Of a stretch of 64,000 bases of DNA, positions 47,631 through 59,445 are shown piece after piece. A program made the position numbers and the translations under genes. The stretch covers positions 51,187,844-51,251,843 of the forward strand of contig JANCRA010000003.1 in the NCBI GenBank assembly GCA_024362935.1. The letters are read 5' to 3'. The first letter of the stretch is position 1. Each line of letters opens with the position of its first letter. A model generated the notes under the pieces. That model was not told where the DNA came from, searched no databases, and was given only the letters and a program-made list of their open reading frames with translations. This DNA comes from Setophaga petechia. Lineage: Eukaryota; Chordata; Aves; Passeriformes; Parulidae.

Positions 47631-50600
47631 GAGAACCCCCAGCTGTGGTTCCTTGCCCAACCCACCGTGTTAGGAAAGAGCTGTGGACACAGCTCTTGGA
47701 GCTAGCCGGCCTTGGGCGCCGCTGGAATGCAGCTGGCACCTGGCGCACGCGCTGCCAGGCTTTCACCTTCAATCATGGTGCCACTAATTGCAGCAAGATC
47801 CAAGATCACCAAGGCTGTCCTGCTGCCCTTTTCTGCAGCACAGGGGGCTCCTGTTAAATTCTACAGTGTTGTGGATTACTTTCACTATATTATTTTTTTC
47901 CTATTAGATTAGAGATCCATTGTTTTCTCTCTTGATACTGAGATGCAATCGTTTGGCAATGCACTGTTCTAAGGGGAAAAAAGCATTTCATCAATGACAC
48001 TTCAGATGGAGTCACCTGATCAGCTTTTTTCACTTCCTTCTCTTCAAACAAAATGTATTAACAACAAAGTCATCTCTGATGGATTTCTAGCTGGGTCAAA
48101 CAGATTTTTCAACTGAATTTCCTGGTCCCCATTTATTGTTTGTTACTTTTAAACCAAAAGTGTTTTCAGCCCTTTTTTATTTCAGTTGCAGACACATCCC
48201 CTCAGTGCTGGAATGTTGCTAGGTGATAAGCATGTAAATCAATATATCTCTTGTGTCTCTGGCTTTGGGTGCTCATGTTAATATAGCTACATACCATGCT
48301 TGGTGTTTAAAACACATGAAGGAAACCAAACTAAACCAAACCCAACCAAAGAATAAAAACAACCCAAAAGCCCCCTCAGCAACCATCCCCTCAAGCCAAG
48401 AAGGGTGGACTAAAATAACCTCTTTCTTTTCATTCTTTTTCATTGTCCTTTGCTGTTGTTTCATTTTGTATTGATCCAGGAGTTCCCCTATGAGCAGTTC
48501 AATTGCACCTCTATGTAACAAGTGTCTCACATGTGCTGCCTTTGTGTTTTATGGATCTGCTGGCATGGAAAACTGAGCCATGCAATGGCTGGTAAGAACA
48601 TTTTATCACTGGGCCTTTTATGCTACATATTGTTTTTCTGTTCTGGTATTCCCTGCTTCCCCAGATTGAGATGAATGTTTGCTTATCCACTGCCAGGGCT
48701 TTTTGCAGGGAAAAGCAAAACAAAAGAAAACAGCAATGCTTTTAATGTCTTGTGATTTCAGGGGAAGCAGATACAGAGATATCTGAGCACTGAGCTGCAG
48801 AGGAGTTGTGCTGTGCGTGTTTTGTCACGGGAATATCAGGCCACTGTCCATGGTACTCGGCCTCTCTGTCAGTAACTCTGAAGGTCTTCCCATTGCCACT
48901 CACTGCTTTTCCACAGACCAGCACCTTACACGGAGGCTTGCTATGGAAAACTAGAGGCAACAATTTAATAGCAGGTTGTTAAAGAGCAAAATGGGATTAA
49001 AATCTTGCTGATATGCATTTCTAAGCGATTCTCTTTTCTATTTTAGAGTTACGATACTTGTCACACAGTGTAATAATGCATTTACAGCAAATAAGAAAAT
49101 AAATGAGGGTTTCAGTTTTGAAATCGTTCTTGTGAGCCTACTGGTGATTACCACTGAGAATCACAGCTCAGAGAAGAAAGACTGAGCAGCATTGGGACCA
49201 TAGCTTTCCCTGGGCTTCCAGTTGAGTTTGTAGCAGAATTATCTATCCTCTGGTCCTTCCAGCAGGCTGTGGTATTATTCTAACACAGCCCAAAGACAGC
49301 AGCAGTCTACTGGCCAACCAGAACCAGGACAGAAAAATATTTAGGGTCTAGGGAATATCACTGATTGAGTATAAAGGTGAAGAGTGAAGTATCCAAATAT
49401 AGAAAATATCTATCACTCCATAGTTGCACTACTATGATAAGGCAGGTATTTGTAAAAAGCACATAGTAATGCCACAGCCTGAGTAACAGTTTGCAAGTCA
49501 TGAGCAAAAATTAGGAAAATTCAATAAATTTAGGGGGTTTTCCTAATCTCTAAGCCTTTAAGTCTGCTGGATTCCATTTTAAATGCTCACTGTCACAGAG
49601 ATTTCTTTCCCTGTTTTAGAAGAACTCTGTCCAAAATAATTCTTTTGATGCATTAAATAAACAGCATTGTAATAAAATAGAAGAACTGCAACCCACTGGC
49701 AATTATAATAATACCACTTTTCAGCTGATGTCCCTTTGAGCTGCTGGGGACAAATCCTAGAAAGGCTCCTGCACTTTTCCAGGGACACAAATGAAGCCTG
49801 CTGTGTAGGTGTTTTCTCCTTCCCAGCAGTTTCTGTTGCTAATAGTGCAGTGGGAAGCGTGCCCGCTCTGCATTCCAGGCAGAGATGCAATGGAGAGTGA
49901 TTTGTCCAGGAAATCAGAGAACTCCACTCCAAGGCAGAGCTCCTCCTCCTTTGCTCAGGCCCATCTCCCCTCGGTGCAAAGAGCACAGGATTCTGCCCCA
50001 GGGGAGGCTGATGCATGGACAGATATTCACATTGTCAGGTACCACTGGCCTCCTGGCAGAAAGCTGAAGGTGAAGTCAAGCAGTTTTGCCATGGCAACAT
50101 TAGTTTCATTCTTTTGGAAATGAATGAAACTGTGCTTGGGCAGGTTGGGAAGTGCTGTTTAGTTTGCCAGATACACCCTTGCCTGTAGTAGCTGTATTCT
50201 CCATGGCATGGCAAGAGATTTTTGAAAACCACTGTGCTTACAGGAACTCTGATTTATACCTGCAGCATACATTTACAGCAGATCCAAGATGTCCTGCAAG
50301 TTCCAAGATATTCTTTACCCAATAGTAATTCTGATTTTGTGGAAGATCCTCACTGATAGGTTATAAAACTAATTTTTTAGACTTGAGGCCAATATGTTAG
50401 ATATTTCTTCAAATCTGTGCATGCATGCTTGTGTCAGCAGAGTTGCAGGTCCAAAATGCTTGGTGAACACTCATCACATACAAGAGGTGAGGCAATGTGT
50501 GTGCACATAAACTTATCTGAACTCTATCTAATGACCAGGGCTCCCTCTCTGTAATTACACAGCAGACAGCTGTATTGCATAAAACATCCATACTTTGCAT

Positions 50601-53435
50601 TTGCATCTTTTAAACAAAAAATTCCCATGTAAAGATGTGAGTCAAGTCCTCTGTAGAAGACACTGGAGGATGAGAGAACTCCATGCATGGCCAAATGAGT
50701 GGTGAAAAATTTATTCCAGGGTCTCCTGCTTTGGGGTACAAATTTCATTACGTGACAAAATGCACTGCTTTGATTCATTTTCTTTTAATGGTCAGAATTT
50801 GTCAGAATTTACAATATACCATCATGTAAAACAGCTCTGCTAACTCTACCACAAATAATAAAGGAAGTCTTCACAGGCACTATATATTTGGAACAGCATT
50901 TTCAGACGACATGGGGTGTGTGTGTGTTTGTTTGTATGATCCAGCATTGCCACCTGGGACACTCTTCCAACAGTTTGCAGTGTCGTGGACACGACTCAGA
51001 GAAGTTGACTGGAAAATCATCCACAAAGGTTGAGGACTAACAACCTCCATGTTATACAGATGGTTATCTCCTCTCTCAAAGAACATGCTGTCATTACAAA
51101 TACCATATGCATCTTGTTCTCACCCAGCAGAACTTTTTTTACAGTTTTTCAGATTTGAAGGATTTCTGCAAGGAACCATATTAATTTGTTTTCATGTCAG
51201 GTGAAAGGAGGCACCAGCTGAGACTGAGGACGCAACTTGTCATTGAAAAATAAGTATCTGATGGCAATCATTCTTGGAAAAAAAAACTTAGAAAGCTAAT
51301 CATTCACAATACTGCACCTTTTTTGCAAGTACAAGGACAATATTTGTTGCTGCTTCCCATATTTGTTGGTTTACATTGCTATCATTTTGCTTGTAAACCT
51401 TGGTTATTCTACTGAACAGAAATGATGACTCCAATTTGGGTAATGCTTACGACCATACAAATAATCTATCAGTAGCAGTAGTGTCAGCTGGAGAATTAAT
51501 GCTACAAGTGGATAACATCACGCTATTTGAAACCAATAGCTCTTCACACAGTAGAAGACTGAGGGTCCTATTCAGCAAATATTCAGGGTCCTATGGCTGT
51601 GGCCACAGAGGTTCCAGAAGCTCTCGCTGAGTCTAATCCTGATTCAGGAACCAAAATGATATGCTGTGTATATATTTCTCTGCACAGCCTGGATGCGCTG
51701 GACACCCTCCCCCACTTGATTCCTGGGAAGGAAAAAAATATGTCTCTGTTTAGCTTTCAGTGACATGAAAAGCAATCCACAGCAATGAAATCTAAAGAAG
51801 TTAGCCAGGCATGTATGAAAAGAACAGGATGCCTGTGAAAAGGGAAGAGCTGTCAAAACCTAATTGTGGGCTCTGGCTGCAATGAAATTTATCAAAGAGG
51901 GAAGACAGGTTGGATATAAGGATGTAGACAACTTCTGCTAAGAGACACTTGTTGTGCTCTGGGCGACAGTAACCCTTACACCACACCTCGTGTGCTGTGT
52001 CAGGACATTCCTGCCAACACTTGGCTGCAGCAGAGAGCTCCCAAATGCCCAGGTCAGCATTGCAAGCGTGGCACTTCAGCCAGCACCTACCCTGTCACTG
52101 GGGGCACAAACACCTGGGCAGAGCTGCCCCACTGCTGGCAGCAGCTGTGGTGAGAAGGCATGGAGCCTTCCTCCTGCCACACAGCCCGTGGGCACTCCCT
52201 GCTCAGCCTGTGCAGCTGTGGCACCAGGAAACACAATTCCTTATGGACACAGGAAAAGACTGTGGGATTCTTCCCAGCTTGCAGCATCTTCATAATGCCT
52301 GGCAATCTTTTGTGGAACTGCCTATGGCCAGTGCTCAGAAGCAACCAGGGAAATCTTCAGTGGCACTGTGGTAACACAGCTGCACTCTGGTGCAGGAAAT
52401 AAGATCAGAGTGGCTGTGAACTGCCTGCCTCCAAGTATTAGTGCCCACAGCATCATTCCTGGCTTCATATGGGCACTGTGCTCTTTCCTGTCTTTCAACA
52501 TTGAGGATAACTCTGGGGCTGTTCATAAACAAGATCACTTTGACTGGGAGCACTGCCTGACTCAGCCAGTGAGAGCAACAATGGGAGCAAGTCATGGTAA
52601 CTTTAGGAAGCAATTTAGTTCGATCTTTGATGAATTTCTGTGTCTCATGAATCAGGATTAGTGTTGCCTGTATTGGGGAGAGGATTAGACAGAGGGATTA
52701 AAAGGACATCTTTACCCCACTGGACTCTGTGGAATAGCCCCTGAGGATATGGCTAAGAAAGAGTTCAACAGGAATGCCAAATTTCTGCTGAATAGGTTAA
52801 AAGGGTGAGGAAGCCTCTTCGGCAGCCATCCAAGCGCAGAAGACCTGCATAACATTCCTGCTGAATAGGGCCCTAAAGACAAAAAACAAAACAAAACAAA
52901 ACAAAAAAAAAGCCATAGGAACCTTGAAAAGCTTTTCTGATTGTGTCGCTTCTTATGAGCGCCTCAGATCTCCAAAGACACATAAACTTATTTTTGTCAC
53001 TGCAGTTAGGCATCCTTTGAGATGTGCTAGTGCCATGGATGATATATTGTTACAAGAAAAGAAGTCAAATTAGGTTGTTGTATATAAAAAAAATAAGTCT
53101 TGATTGTTCTGTAAACAAGGTCCATTTCTTTACATCAATTAACAGGGAAAGTTACCCAATATCTTATTTCAAAAGCAAAACCAAACCTTCAATTAAGTGT
53201 ATAATGTTTGGTGTTTTCATGTCTGTATATTACAGACAACAATTACCTTCTGTCTCCCTAAAATTGAAAGGAGCAGACTTAACCTGTGTGTCACATTTCA
53301 ACTTTAAAGCGTTTCCAAACCCTTTTCTAGGATTCACCTCATGCACGCGGATCTTGGGTTTGCTCATAAAATTTTATCCAACTTCTAAAGCCGTGTGGGA
53401 GAACATTTCTGACCACTGAAGGGGGAAGCAATAAA
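47631..53435. other. Intergenic or SYT9 downstream region, no gene seen
   Basis: About 5.8 kb immediately 3' of the last recognised SYT9 exon. It should include the SYT9 3' UTR, and possibly one more terminal exon, but I could not identify either. An AAAAC simple repeat lies at about 52879-52910. GC-balanced sequence at 51960-52450 holds overlapping frames on both strands with no domain. Confidence 0.5.
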
Positions 53436-53577
53436 TCAGAGCCTTACCTCCACAAGAGGATGCCAGTGAGCGATGGGCTTCCGAGGGTACGAGAGCATTT
53501 CGTTCCAGTGGTCGCGACCTAGACTCTCTGCATCGTTGCCTACTTGACAAACTCCAATGACCTCATTGTGACCTACA
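53436..53577 (-). CDS. SYT9: Synaptotagmin-9, last recognised coding exon (C2B C-terminus)
   Basis: Minus-strand exon that follows the acceptor 'ttttcacag' (AG at 53578-53579). Joined in phase 2 to the exon at 54163-54334, it completes the arginine after the M-D-Y-D motif and continues [13 protein letters not shown]. It ends with the highly conserved R-D-H-W-N-E-M-L stretch and A-H-W-H-P-L-V-E, which contains the synaptotagmin C-terminal W-H-x-L motif. An in-frame TGA (53436-53438) comes three codons later, giving a short tail. However, GAG|GTAAGG (53442-53450) is a strong splice donor in exactly the place where paralogues diverge, so the exon may instead end at 53448. The exon keeps many CpGs (for example in 53462-53520), unlike flanking DNA, consistent with selection. 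Confidence 0.9.
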
Positions 53578-54162
53578 CTGTGAAAATGGTCCATAATATT
53601 TTTTTCTTAAAATTTTACCTTTGGAACCACACCAGTTGCATATTTCATTCAGAAACGTTAACCGTGGGGGTTTAGGGTTAATTCTTGCCTGGAGAACACA
53701 AAACACTAGGAAATATGCAGGCTTGCTCTTGGCATTTCCCACTGCTCAGAACAATTTCATATTTCCCCCCTTGTAGGACACTAAAGTTTCTTTGCCTGTG
53801 TTCTGTAATTAGCTGCAAAGGCAAACAGGCTCTAAGATACAACTTTATAAATGGAGCATGTGTACGTAAAGGCTTAGCATAAATGTACAAACTGAACATC
53901 AGTGCTTAAATGCCCAGTTACCTCAGTTCTGCTAAACACACCTGCAGCTTACTGATGTCACTTACGGATGCAAATCTTTATTTTAAAATTTAGTAAGGAA
54001 GTTCTGCCTGGCAAAACAAAAAAATTGGAGATTTCTACCAAGCTCAACCTGACATGAATTCCCCACTTACAGGGAAAAAAACCCAAAACCAACTTTCTTT
54101 CTGGGTGCAAATCCAGCGTGCAAGACTCTACAGCCAATATTTGACAGCTACAGGCATCTCAC

Positions 54163-54334
54163 CGGTCATAATCCATAACAGCTATCGACAAGTTAATTTG
54201 GTCAATGTTTTCTGGAGGGACGTCAAAGACTATGGCTTCATTGTAAACGGGATTTAGGGTGTTCCTCTTGGTGGAAGTTTTCCTTTTCTTTAGCCGCCTT
54301 CCTTCACACATTAAAGAAACCTTCACGTAGGGAT
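54163..54334 (-). CDS. SYT9: Synaptotagmin-9, central C2B exon
   Basis: A 172 bp exon with acceptor 'gacccacacag' (AG at 54335-54336) and donor CG|GTGAGA (54163/54162). With one base from the preceding exon it starts [12 protein letters not shown], followed by the basic strand [12 protein letters not shown], then N-T-L-N-P-V-Y-N-E, and ends S-I-A-V-M-D-Y-D. The aspartates of D-P-Y and D-Y-D are calcium-ligand positions of a C2B domain, and the basic strand is the PIP2- and effector-binding polybasic region. The K-R-N-T-L-N-P and V-P-P-E-N-I-D-Q-I wording fits SYT9 better than SYT10, SYT6 or SYT3 as I remember those proteins. Synaptotagmin-9 is a vesicle membrane calcium sensor for exocytosis. 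Confidence 0.95.
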
Positions 54335-55359
54335 CTGTGTGGGTCATAAGAACAATGTTGATTTTTTGACAAATGCAAATGGGAAAGTGGAGGGAGACTT
54401 CTCGTGTGCCCATACCTGCTTGCAGGATTAATCTCCTGGACCTGCCTGGAACTGGAGATTCTCTGTCACCATGGAATGCACAGGAGGCAGTGCAGCTTTG
54501 AAAGCTTTACCTGGTTGACTGCTCATAATGAACTTTTTGGGTTCAAGAAGCTCCTTGTTGTGTACCAACTTCTCAAAGGGTATTAAAATATCCACTGAAG
54601 CATGTTATACATGACTATTTTATACAACAGCCTGTGTATCAGCCTATTTATAGCAGCCTAATTACTTGTTAGATTTGTAGGACAGACAGAAGATGACAAT
54701 GTTTTTCACAATGGGATTTACTGATGTATGGTTAAATACAATTCAGAGTACAACAATTAATGACTTATATGTCTCAGGAGAATTATAATTATTTTTAAAC
54801 TCCTGAAGGTAGCAAAAAAGAAAGCTATTTCTTTGTAGCTCCTTTCTGAGCTCTACAACACCCTTATAGTATTTAAAAGTAATCTATGAAATCTTATTTA
54901 TGTTTATATTTCTTATTGTGGGCTTTTTAAAGGGTTGCTGAAAGGATTCTGGGATGATCACCACTCTCTCCATATGCCAGCAACAGCAGAACTGGCTCAG
55001 TGGCTCCTGGGGACTGTCAGAGAGGGCCAGTCTGTGTCATAGCTGTAACAGTCTGCTGCACAAACAAATTCCCAGGCTGGGAATGCATTTTGGCCAGCTT
55101 GTTTTACTCTGAATTACAGTGGCATTGGAAATAATAATCTTGCACTCTTTTTGAGAGAGCAACTTGTTTTAAACTGTTGCTTGGATCTAAGCAAACTAAA
55201 ATGTGTTTTTTATTTCTCATCAACTCCTGTACTCAAGCAGAGCTCACAGTAAAACCACCCCCCTCTCAAAGACCATTCTGGGATCTGACAGTGTTGAATT
55301 CTGTGTCTTGGGAGGGAAATGGGACAGAAATCCACATTGAGCATTAAATTCATTCCTAC

Positions 55360-55480
55360 CTGATGCTCCTGTGATATCCATTGCCTTTAGATTTCTTGCC
55401 TTTATTATTGTAATAGTTAGTCTACCAGCTGTTGGAAGGTAGCAGAGCGAAAACATAAGGTCACCAAGATCCACGTTATC
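55360..55480 (-). CDS. SYT9: Synaptotagmin-9, first C2B exon
   Basis: A 121 bp exon with acceptor 'tttcttttcttggaacag' (AG at 55481-55482) and donor TCAG|GTAGGA (55360/55359). It encodes [20 protein letters not shown], then the strand [19 protein letters not shown], leaving one base (phase 1) that completes the aspartate of D-P-Y in the next exon. This is the linker and first strands of C2B. The D in K-A-M-D is the first calcium ligand. The N-V-D-L-G start and K-A-R-N-L wording point to SYT9, and SYT10 is the main alternative. No ribosome-start issue arises since this is internal coding sequence. Confidence 0.93.
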
Positions 55481-58260
55481 CTGTTCCAAGAAAAGAAAGA
55501 TAATGTGAAGAAATAATAACAATTTTTCTGCTCCTAGCAGGATTTAAAGATAAAAATATACCTTTGGGGATCTTCAGTAAAAGCTGAATTCTCATTCTGA
55601 AACATATCTGAAAAACCAGCCATCCATGTGCATACAAAATTCAAGTCACTCTGTTGCTAGACCACCAAAGTTCTCCACGGTAAATGAGGTTATAGTTTCT
55701 AGTACTCAGTCCTTGGAGAAGACACACATTTAAATGATGAGGTACCCTGTGAGGGACTAGAAAACCTTTGTTCTATTTTATGTATTTTAGTGATTTGCCT
55801 TTTTCACTGACAAGCAGCCACATATGTCTGTGCCTTTCTCTCTGGGCTGCAGGAGGAAACCCACAGAGACAGTCACAGAAAAAAAACCCCATGGTTTGGG
55901 TAGGATAAAGCTTTTTCCAGCTCTTAAGTTTGCATGAACTCTGGCGTGACAGGTCTGAAAAAGCTTTTTCCAACACTTAAGTTTGCATCAACCCTGGTGT
56001 GACAGGTCTGAAGTGTCTATGGCAATGGGACAGTCTCCACCAGAAGAAGAGTAAGGGTTATTATTAATTATTGATCATAATAATTACAATAATAACAATG
56101 ACAACATCCTGTGTCTCACACAGACAAGCTCCCTTAAGTAGATTTATCTTTCTGTTTCATTGATAGAGTAATTTGGAACCCTTTCCTGTGTTGATGGCAT
56201 CAGGGTTCCACAAAGGTACTCGAAAATTTACAAACTCTGTTTGCAGTTAAAAAGCATCACTATTTTTTTAAAGAGGGAAATCTAGCTCCTTCATTAAGAA
56301 AATATCAAAGGAAGGATTGCATTAAATGATTTCTTTGTTTTGATTTGCATTTTTTTTGACTGAGCAGTGAATTCACACTTTCACAAACCTGCTTCCTGTA
56401 ACTTAATATTTCATTCTTGACTGAAAAAAAAATAAATTACCTGATCCTTGAAATTAGCTATTTCAAGGCCACGTTCCAGGTTTTCTAGGGAAGGGAAATG
56501 CAGCTGTTGTGGGGTATGTTTATCTTGCTTACTTAGCTTTGTGCAATTGCTCCTCATCTTTCCCAAGCTGGTTCCTTCTCTGTCAGTCACCAAAAGCTGA
56601 AGGGTGGTGGGTGACATGGAAGGAAATAAAAACACCTGGAAGGAGCCCCTAGCACAGGTTTGTGTCTGAGGCAGCTGCTGCCCAGAGCCTGTGCAGTCAC
56701 TTTGTGTCACTCCAGGAGTTAGCAGGGGACATGAGCAGGACAGAAAGCCTTGCTGGCACACAGCTATAGAAAAATGTTGTGTCAGAAGGGAATTCTGCTC
56801 AGTGTCCAACCCCTTGCTCAAGAGAGGCACCTTTGCTTTAGCTCACAGCTCATTCAAAGAAAACAATCCAAGAGGTACAGTCACTCAAAAGTGAGTCCTT
56901 CCCTTGTGCTGTTATTTAAGAGATGCAGTCAAAGAAGGAAAAGGCTGATATTACGGGCCATTTGTCAGGAATAACCAGCTTTTAACCTTATCACCTTTTC
57001 CATTCTGCAGATCAGTGTTTCAGGGTGGCTGAAAAGTTAATAAAGGCTGGGACAATATCGAGGTGGCTGCTATGACTCAGGCTGTTTAGTGCCTCTTGAT
57101 AGCTCCCACTTGGAAGCAAACCTGCTGCAACAAATTGTGCCACAGACTCGCTTGGTGGGAGGATCAAAGCTGCTTGGGATGCTGTGAGAAGTCCTACAGG
57201 TTAAAGAGGTGTCAGCACATCCAGCAGAAATTTCTCTTGGCTAACACCTGCCCTTATTACAGGAAAATAATTGACCTCTGAGGTTTTCCCAGTGATCAGC
57301 TGGAGCTTGATACCTATAACCAAGAAAACAGGGAGCAAAGTTTTCACTTGTCCTTCCCAGTGTGAGAGCAACTTCCAACATGTAAATGTAATTGCCCAGC
57401 TCTGAGGGGCTGAGACTTATAACTGTGAAATTCTTGCGCTGCAACACTGAGGGGACCAGAATTTCGCAATATTATCTTCATATTTGAAGATATTATTAAC
57501 TGAAGCCATCTTTTGGGAATTTGTCACTCTTGCAAATATTGATAAGTTGTTTTTCCTGAATTGGTCGCTACCTTTTAGAAGATAGTGCTGTTGAATCAGT
57601 CAGGTTTTGTCTGACCACAAAGAAGTCCATCAGGCATCTGTTGTTTTAACTGTGTATTTTGGTATACTTCAGTATTGTCAGCTGTGGCATATTTATATGC
57701 AGAAATATGGACAGTTACTGATTGGGGTTTTACATAATTTTTGTAATTTATTTTGTTGCACTTTGCAGTTCATCTTTATCGGATAGGGGTAGGTTTGACT
57801 TCAAATGGTTCAGAATGTACTGACACAGTATTTTAGATTTTATGTAATCATGGAGGTACTTCAATAAACAACAACTGACTTATCACCACTGAAATATATA
57901 TATATTTCATATCTGTATTGCAGAATATCCTTCTTACATATTTTGTACTACATTATGTTAGACACTCAGTGCATTATTACTTGATGCAGATATGTTTTGT
58001 GTGTCTGAATACAAAATTCAGAGCCATACTCCATATTGAATACTCCATATTCAACTCCAGTGCTCTACATGGTGACTAGGAATTCATTCTGTGAGTACTG
58101 TAAATTTACTGCCACAACCAAATACAGAAGTTTCCACTCCAGACTTGATCATCCTGAATGAACACCTAAAAAATTTTATCAAATTTTTATCAAGAAGTTT
58201 ATAGGTAAATGAATTATTATACAATTGTTTTAGGAATTGAATTCAGATGCCAAGAAAAAT
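55481..58260 (-). other. SYT9: Probable SYT9 intron, right of the first C2B exon
   Basis: No further exon is recognisable. I looked on the minus strand for the C2A D-P-Y-V-K motif and the tryptophan-lysine-aspartate end of C2A and found neither, so the preceding exon is probably beyond this window. A 53 bp duplication lies at 55907-56012. Other open frames, such as 56411-56830 on the minus strand, show no known domain. Confidence 0.6.
55907..56012. repeat. 53 bp imperfect tandem duplication
   Basis: Copies at 55907-55959 and 55960-56012 share 'aaagctttttcca', 'cttaagtttgcat' and 'gtgacaggtctgaa', with a few substitutions between them. It lies in a probable SYT9 intron. Confidence 0.88.
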
Positions 58261-58351
58261 CAGAGAATCACAGAATGTCCTGATTTGGAAAGGGACCCAC
58301 AGACTCCCACTCCCATCCCTGCATAGAACAACCTGGAGAGTCATACCCTGC
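58261..58351 (-). mobile_element. Short CR1-type LINE 3' fragment, reverse orientation
   Basis: The sequence 'gaatcacagaatgtcctgat' followed by 'ttggaaagggacccacagac' and 'gcatagaacaacctggagag' matches the reverse complement of a CR1-family 3' end as commonly seen in birds ('aatcacagaat...tttggaagggacc'). Only about 90 bp is recognisable, within the probable SYT9 intron. Confidence 0.65.
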
Positions 58352-58509
58352 AAATATAACTGCACAAATGAACTGCTTAGGAAAAGAATGGATCACGTGT
58401 ATTGAATGCAGTATTAGGAATTAGGCCATAATATACTTACCCACAAGCTTTGCATTGCAACTGAAAAATAATTGTCACCTGCACGGTGATGGGGTTTTTT
58501 TAGCAAATG

Positions 58510-58645
58510 TTGCGATATATATAAAATATATAATAAATAATATATTATATATAATATATGATATATTATATATATATATATTATATATTATATATAATAT
58601 ATATCCTATATCATATATATGTGATATATATAATATATAATAGTA
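58510..58645. repeat. AT-dinucleotide-rich palindromic tract
   Basis: About 135 bp of almost pure A and T in TATA/ATAT arrangements with many internal palindromes, able to form cruciform or hairpin structures. The open frames on both strands here (tyrosine- and isoleucine-rich) simply translate the repeat. Confidence 0.92.
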
Positions 58646-59250
58646 CTTTATTAATGCTTTTTGAAAAACTGCACTGGACATTATATGGGGAAAAAACCAG
58701 ATTTATACTGGAAACAGAGCCTGTGATTTCTTTAGCCTTTTCCAGTTGTACAAGTTGTAGGTGTTGCAGCAACAGGTCACAGATGATTGTGAGATGGTCT
58801 GTTCACAAGCCAATGCCTGAGAATGTGACTGAAGGGCAGCTTGCAGGCAGCAGCAGGGCAGAGACACCTTTTGCCATGTAAATCCTTCTCTCAGCCTGAA
58901 AAAGAGGCCCTATCTTCTCACACGTTCATTTCAAATTGTAGGGAATTAATGACTACTCCATCATACTGGCTATTTGTAAAGGTTTTCTCCAGTTTGGAAA
59001 GGATTTTTGTAACAGAGAGAGCCTTGCCCCTTGCCCTGGTTATTCCTCCCTGTCTTTCCCCTATTTTCCCAATCAAAGGGCAACACTGAAAATTGTTACA
59101 AACAATGGGTCCTCAAGGGTCAGTTAGAAAGGCTTAATGAGGGAATGTTCTTCTGAGAGCCCCACAAGCTTTGACTGCCCCCTGTGGTGGTGAAACAGCA
59201 GCCAAAGGCCTAAAAACAGGATCCTGACTCCAGCTGACGTGAGAAAGCTG
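58646..59250. other. Intronic or intergenic DNA, no gene seen
   Basis: Between the AT-rich tract and a retroviral gag relic. It may include decayed retroviral sequence downstream of the gag fragment, but nothing is recognisable. Confidence 0.5.
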
Positions 59251-59445
59251 ACAGCTCTTAGCATTATCTCTGGCTGATTGATGTATTATTTGTTCTTTGG
59301 CTTCTTTATTTACCATTTGTCTTTCTAATGCATTTTGCAATCGCTCTACTGCAAATATGGCTCTGCAGCACCCTGGTTCATGGTTGTGTAGCTTTGAGCT
59401 GCTGTGGACACGTCAGCCACTTTTAATTTTGCCTGCAATCCCAGA
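59250..59445 (-). pseudogene. Endogenous retrovirus gag capsid fragment, frameshifted
   Basis: On the minus strand, one frame (about 59445 down to 59362) reads a stretch containing Q-G-A-A-E-P-Y, and an adjacent frame (about 59356 down to 59260) reads V-E-R-L-Q-N-A-L-E-R, then K-E-A-K-E-Q-I-I and A-R-D-N-A. Together they match the retroviral capsid major homology region (Q-G-x2-E with a downstream R-L) and the capsid C-terminal helix region typical of betaretrovirus-like (ERVK) Gag. A small deletion near 59357 shifts the frame, and no coherent gag reading follows below about 59250, so the copy is dead. No LTR pair, protease or polymerase was recognised nearby. It lies antisense to nothing known and in the same orientation as SYT9, probably within its intron. 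Confidence 0.65.

Noticed and set aside
47024..47857. Collagen-like 277-codon open frame over the 36 bp array, plus four other long frames on both strands
   Set aside because: All follow from a stop-free repeat with a period divisible by three. No start context, splice structure or frame-specific variation supports one frame over the others.
48742..48963. Minus-strand frame of 73 codons with an upstream 'ccatag' acceptor, considered as a terminal SYT9 exon
   Set aside because: In the phase required by the preceding exon (phase 0), the sequence hits a stop after four codons, and the open frame is in another phase. It remains only a weak candidate for a short tail.
52235..52262. D-T-G triad in a plus-strand frame, considered as a retroviral protease remnant
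   Set aside because: Only the three-residue match is present. No flap or G-R-D/N motif, and no neighbouring retroviral sequence, was found.
51954..52661. Overlapping plus and minus open frames up to 125 codons in GC-balanced DNA
   Set aside because: They conflict with each other, show no domain and lack splice signals in register.
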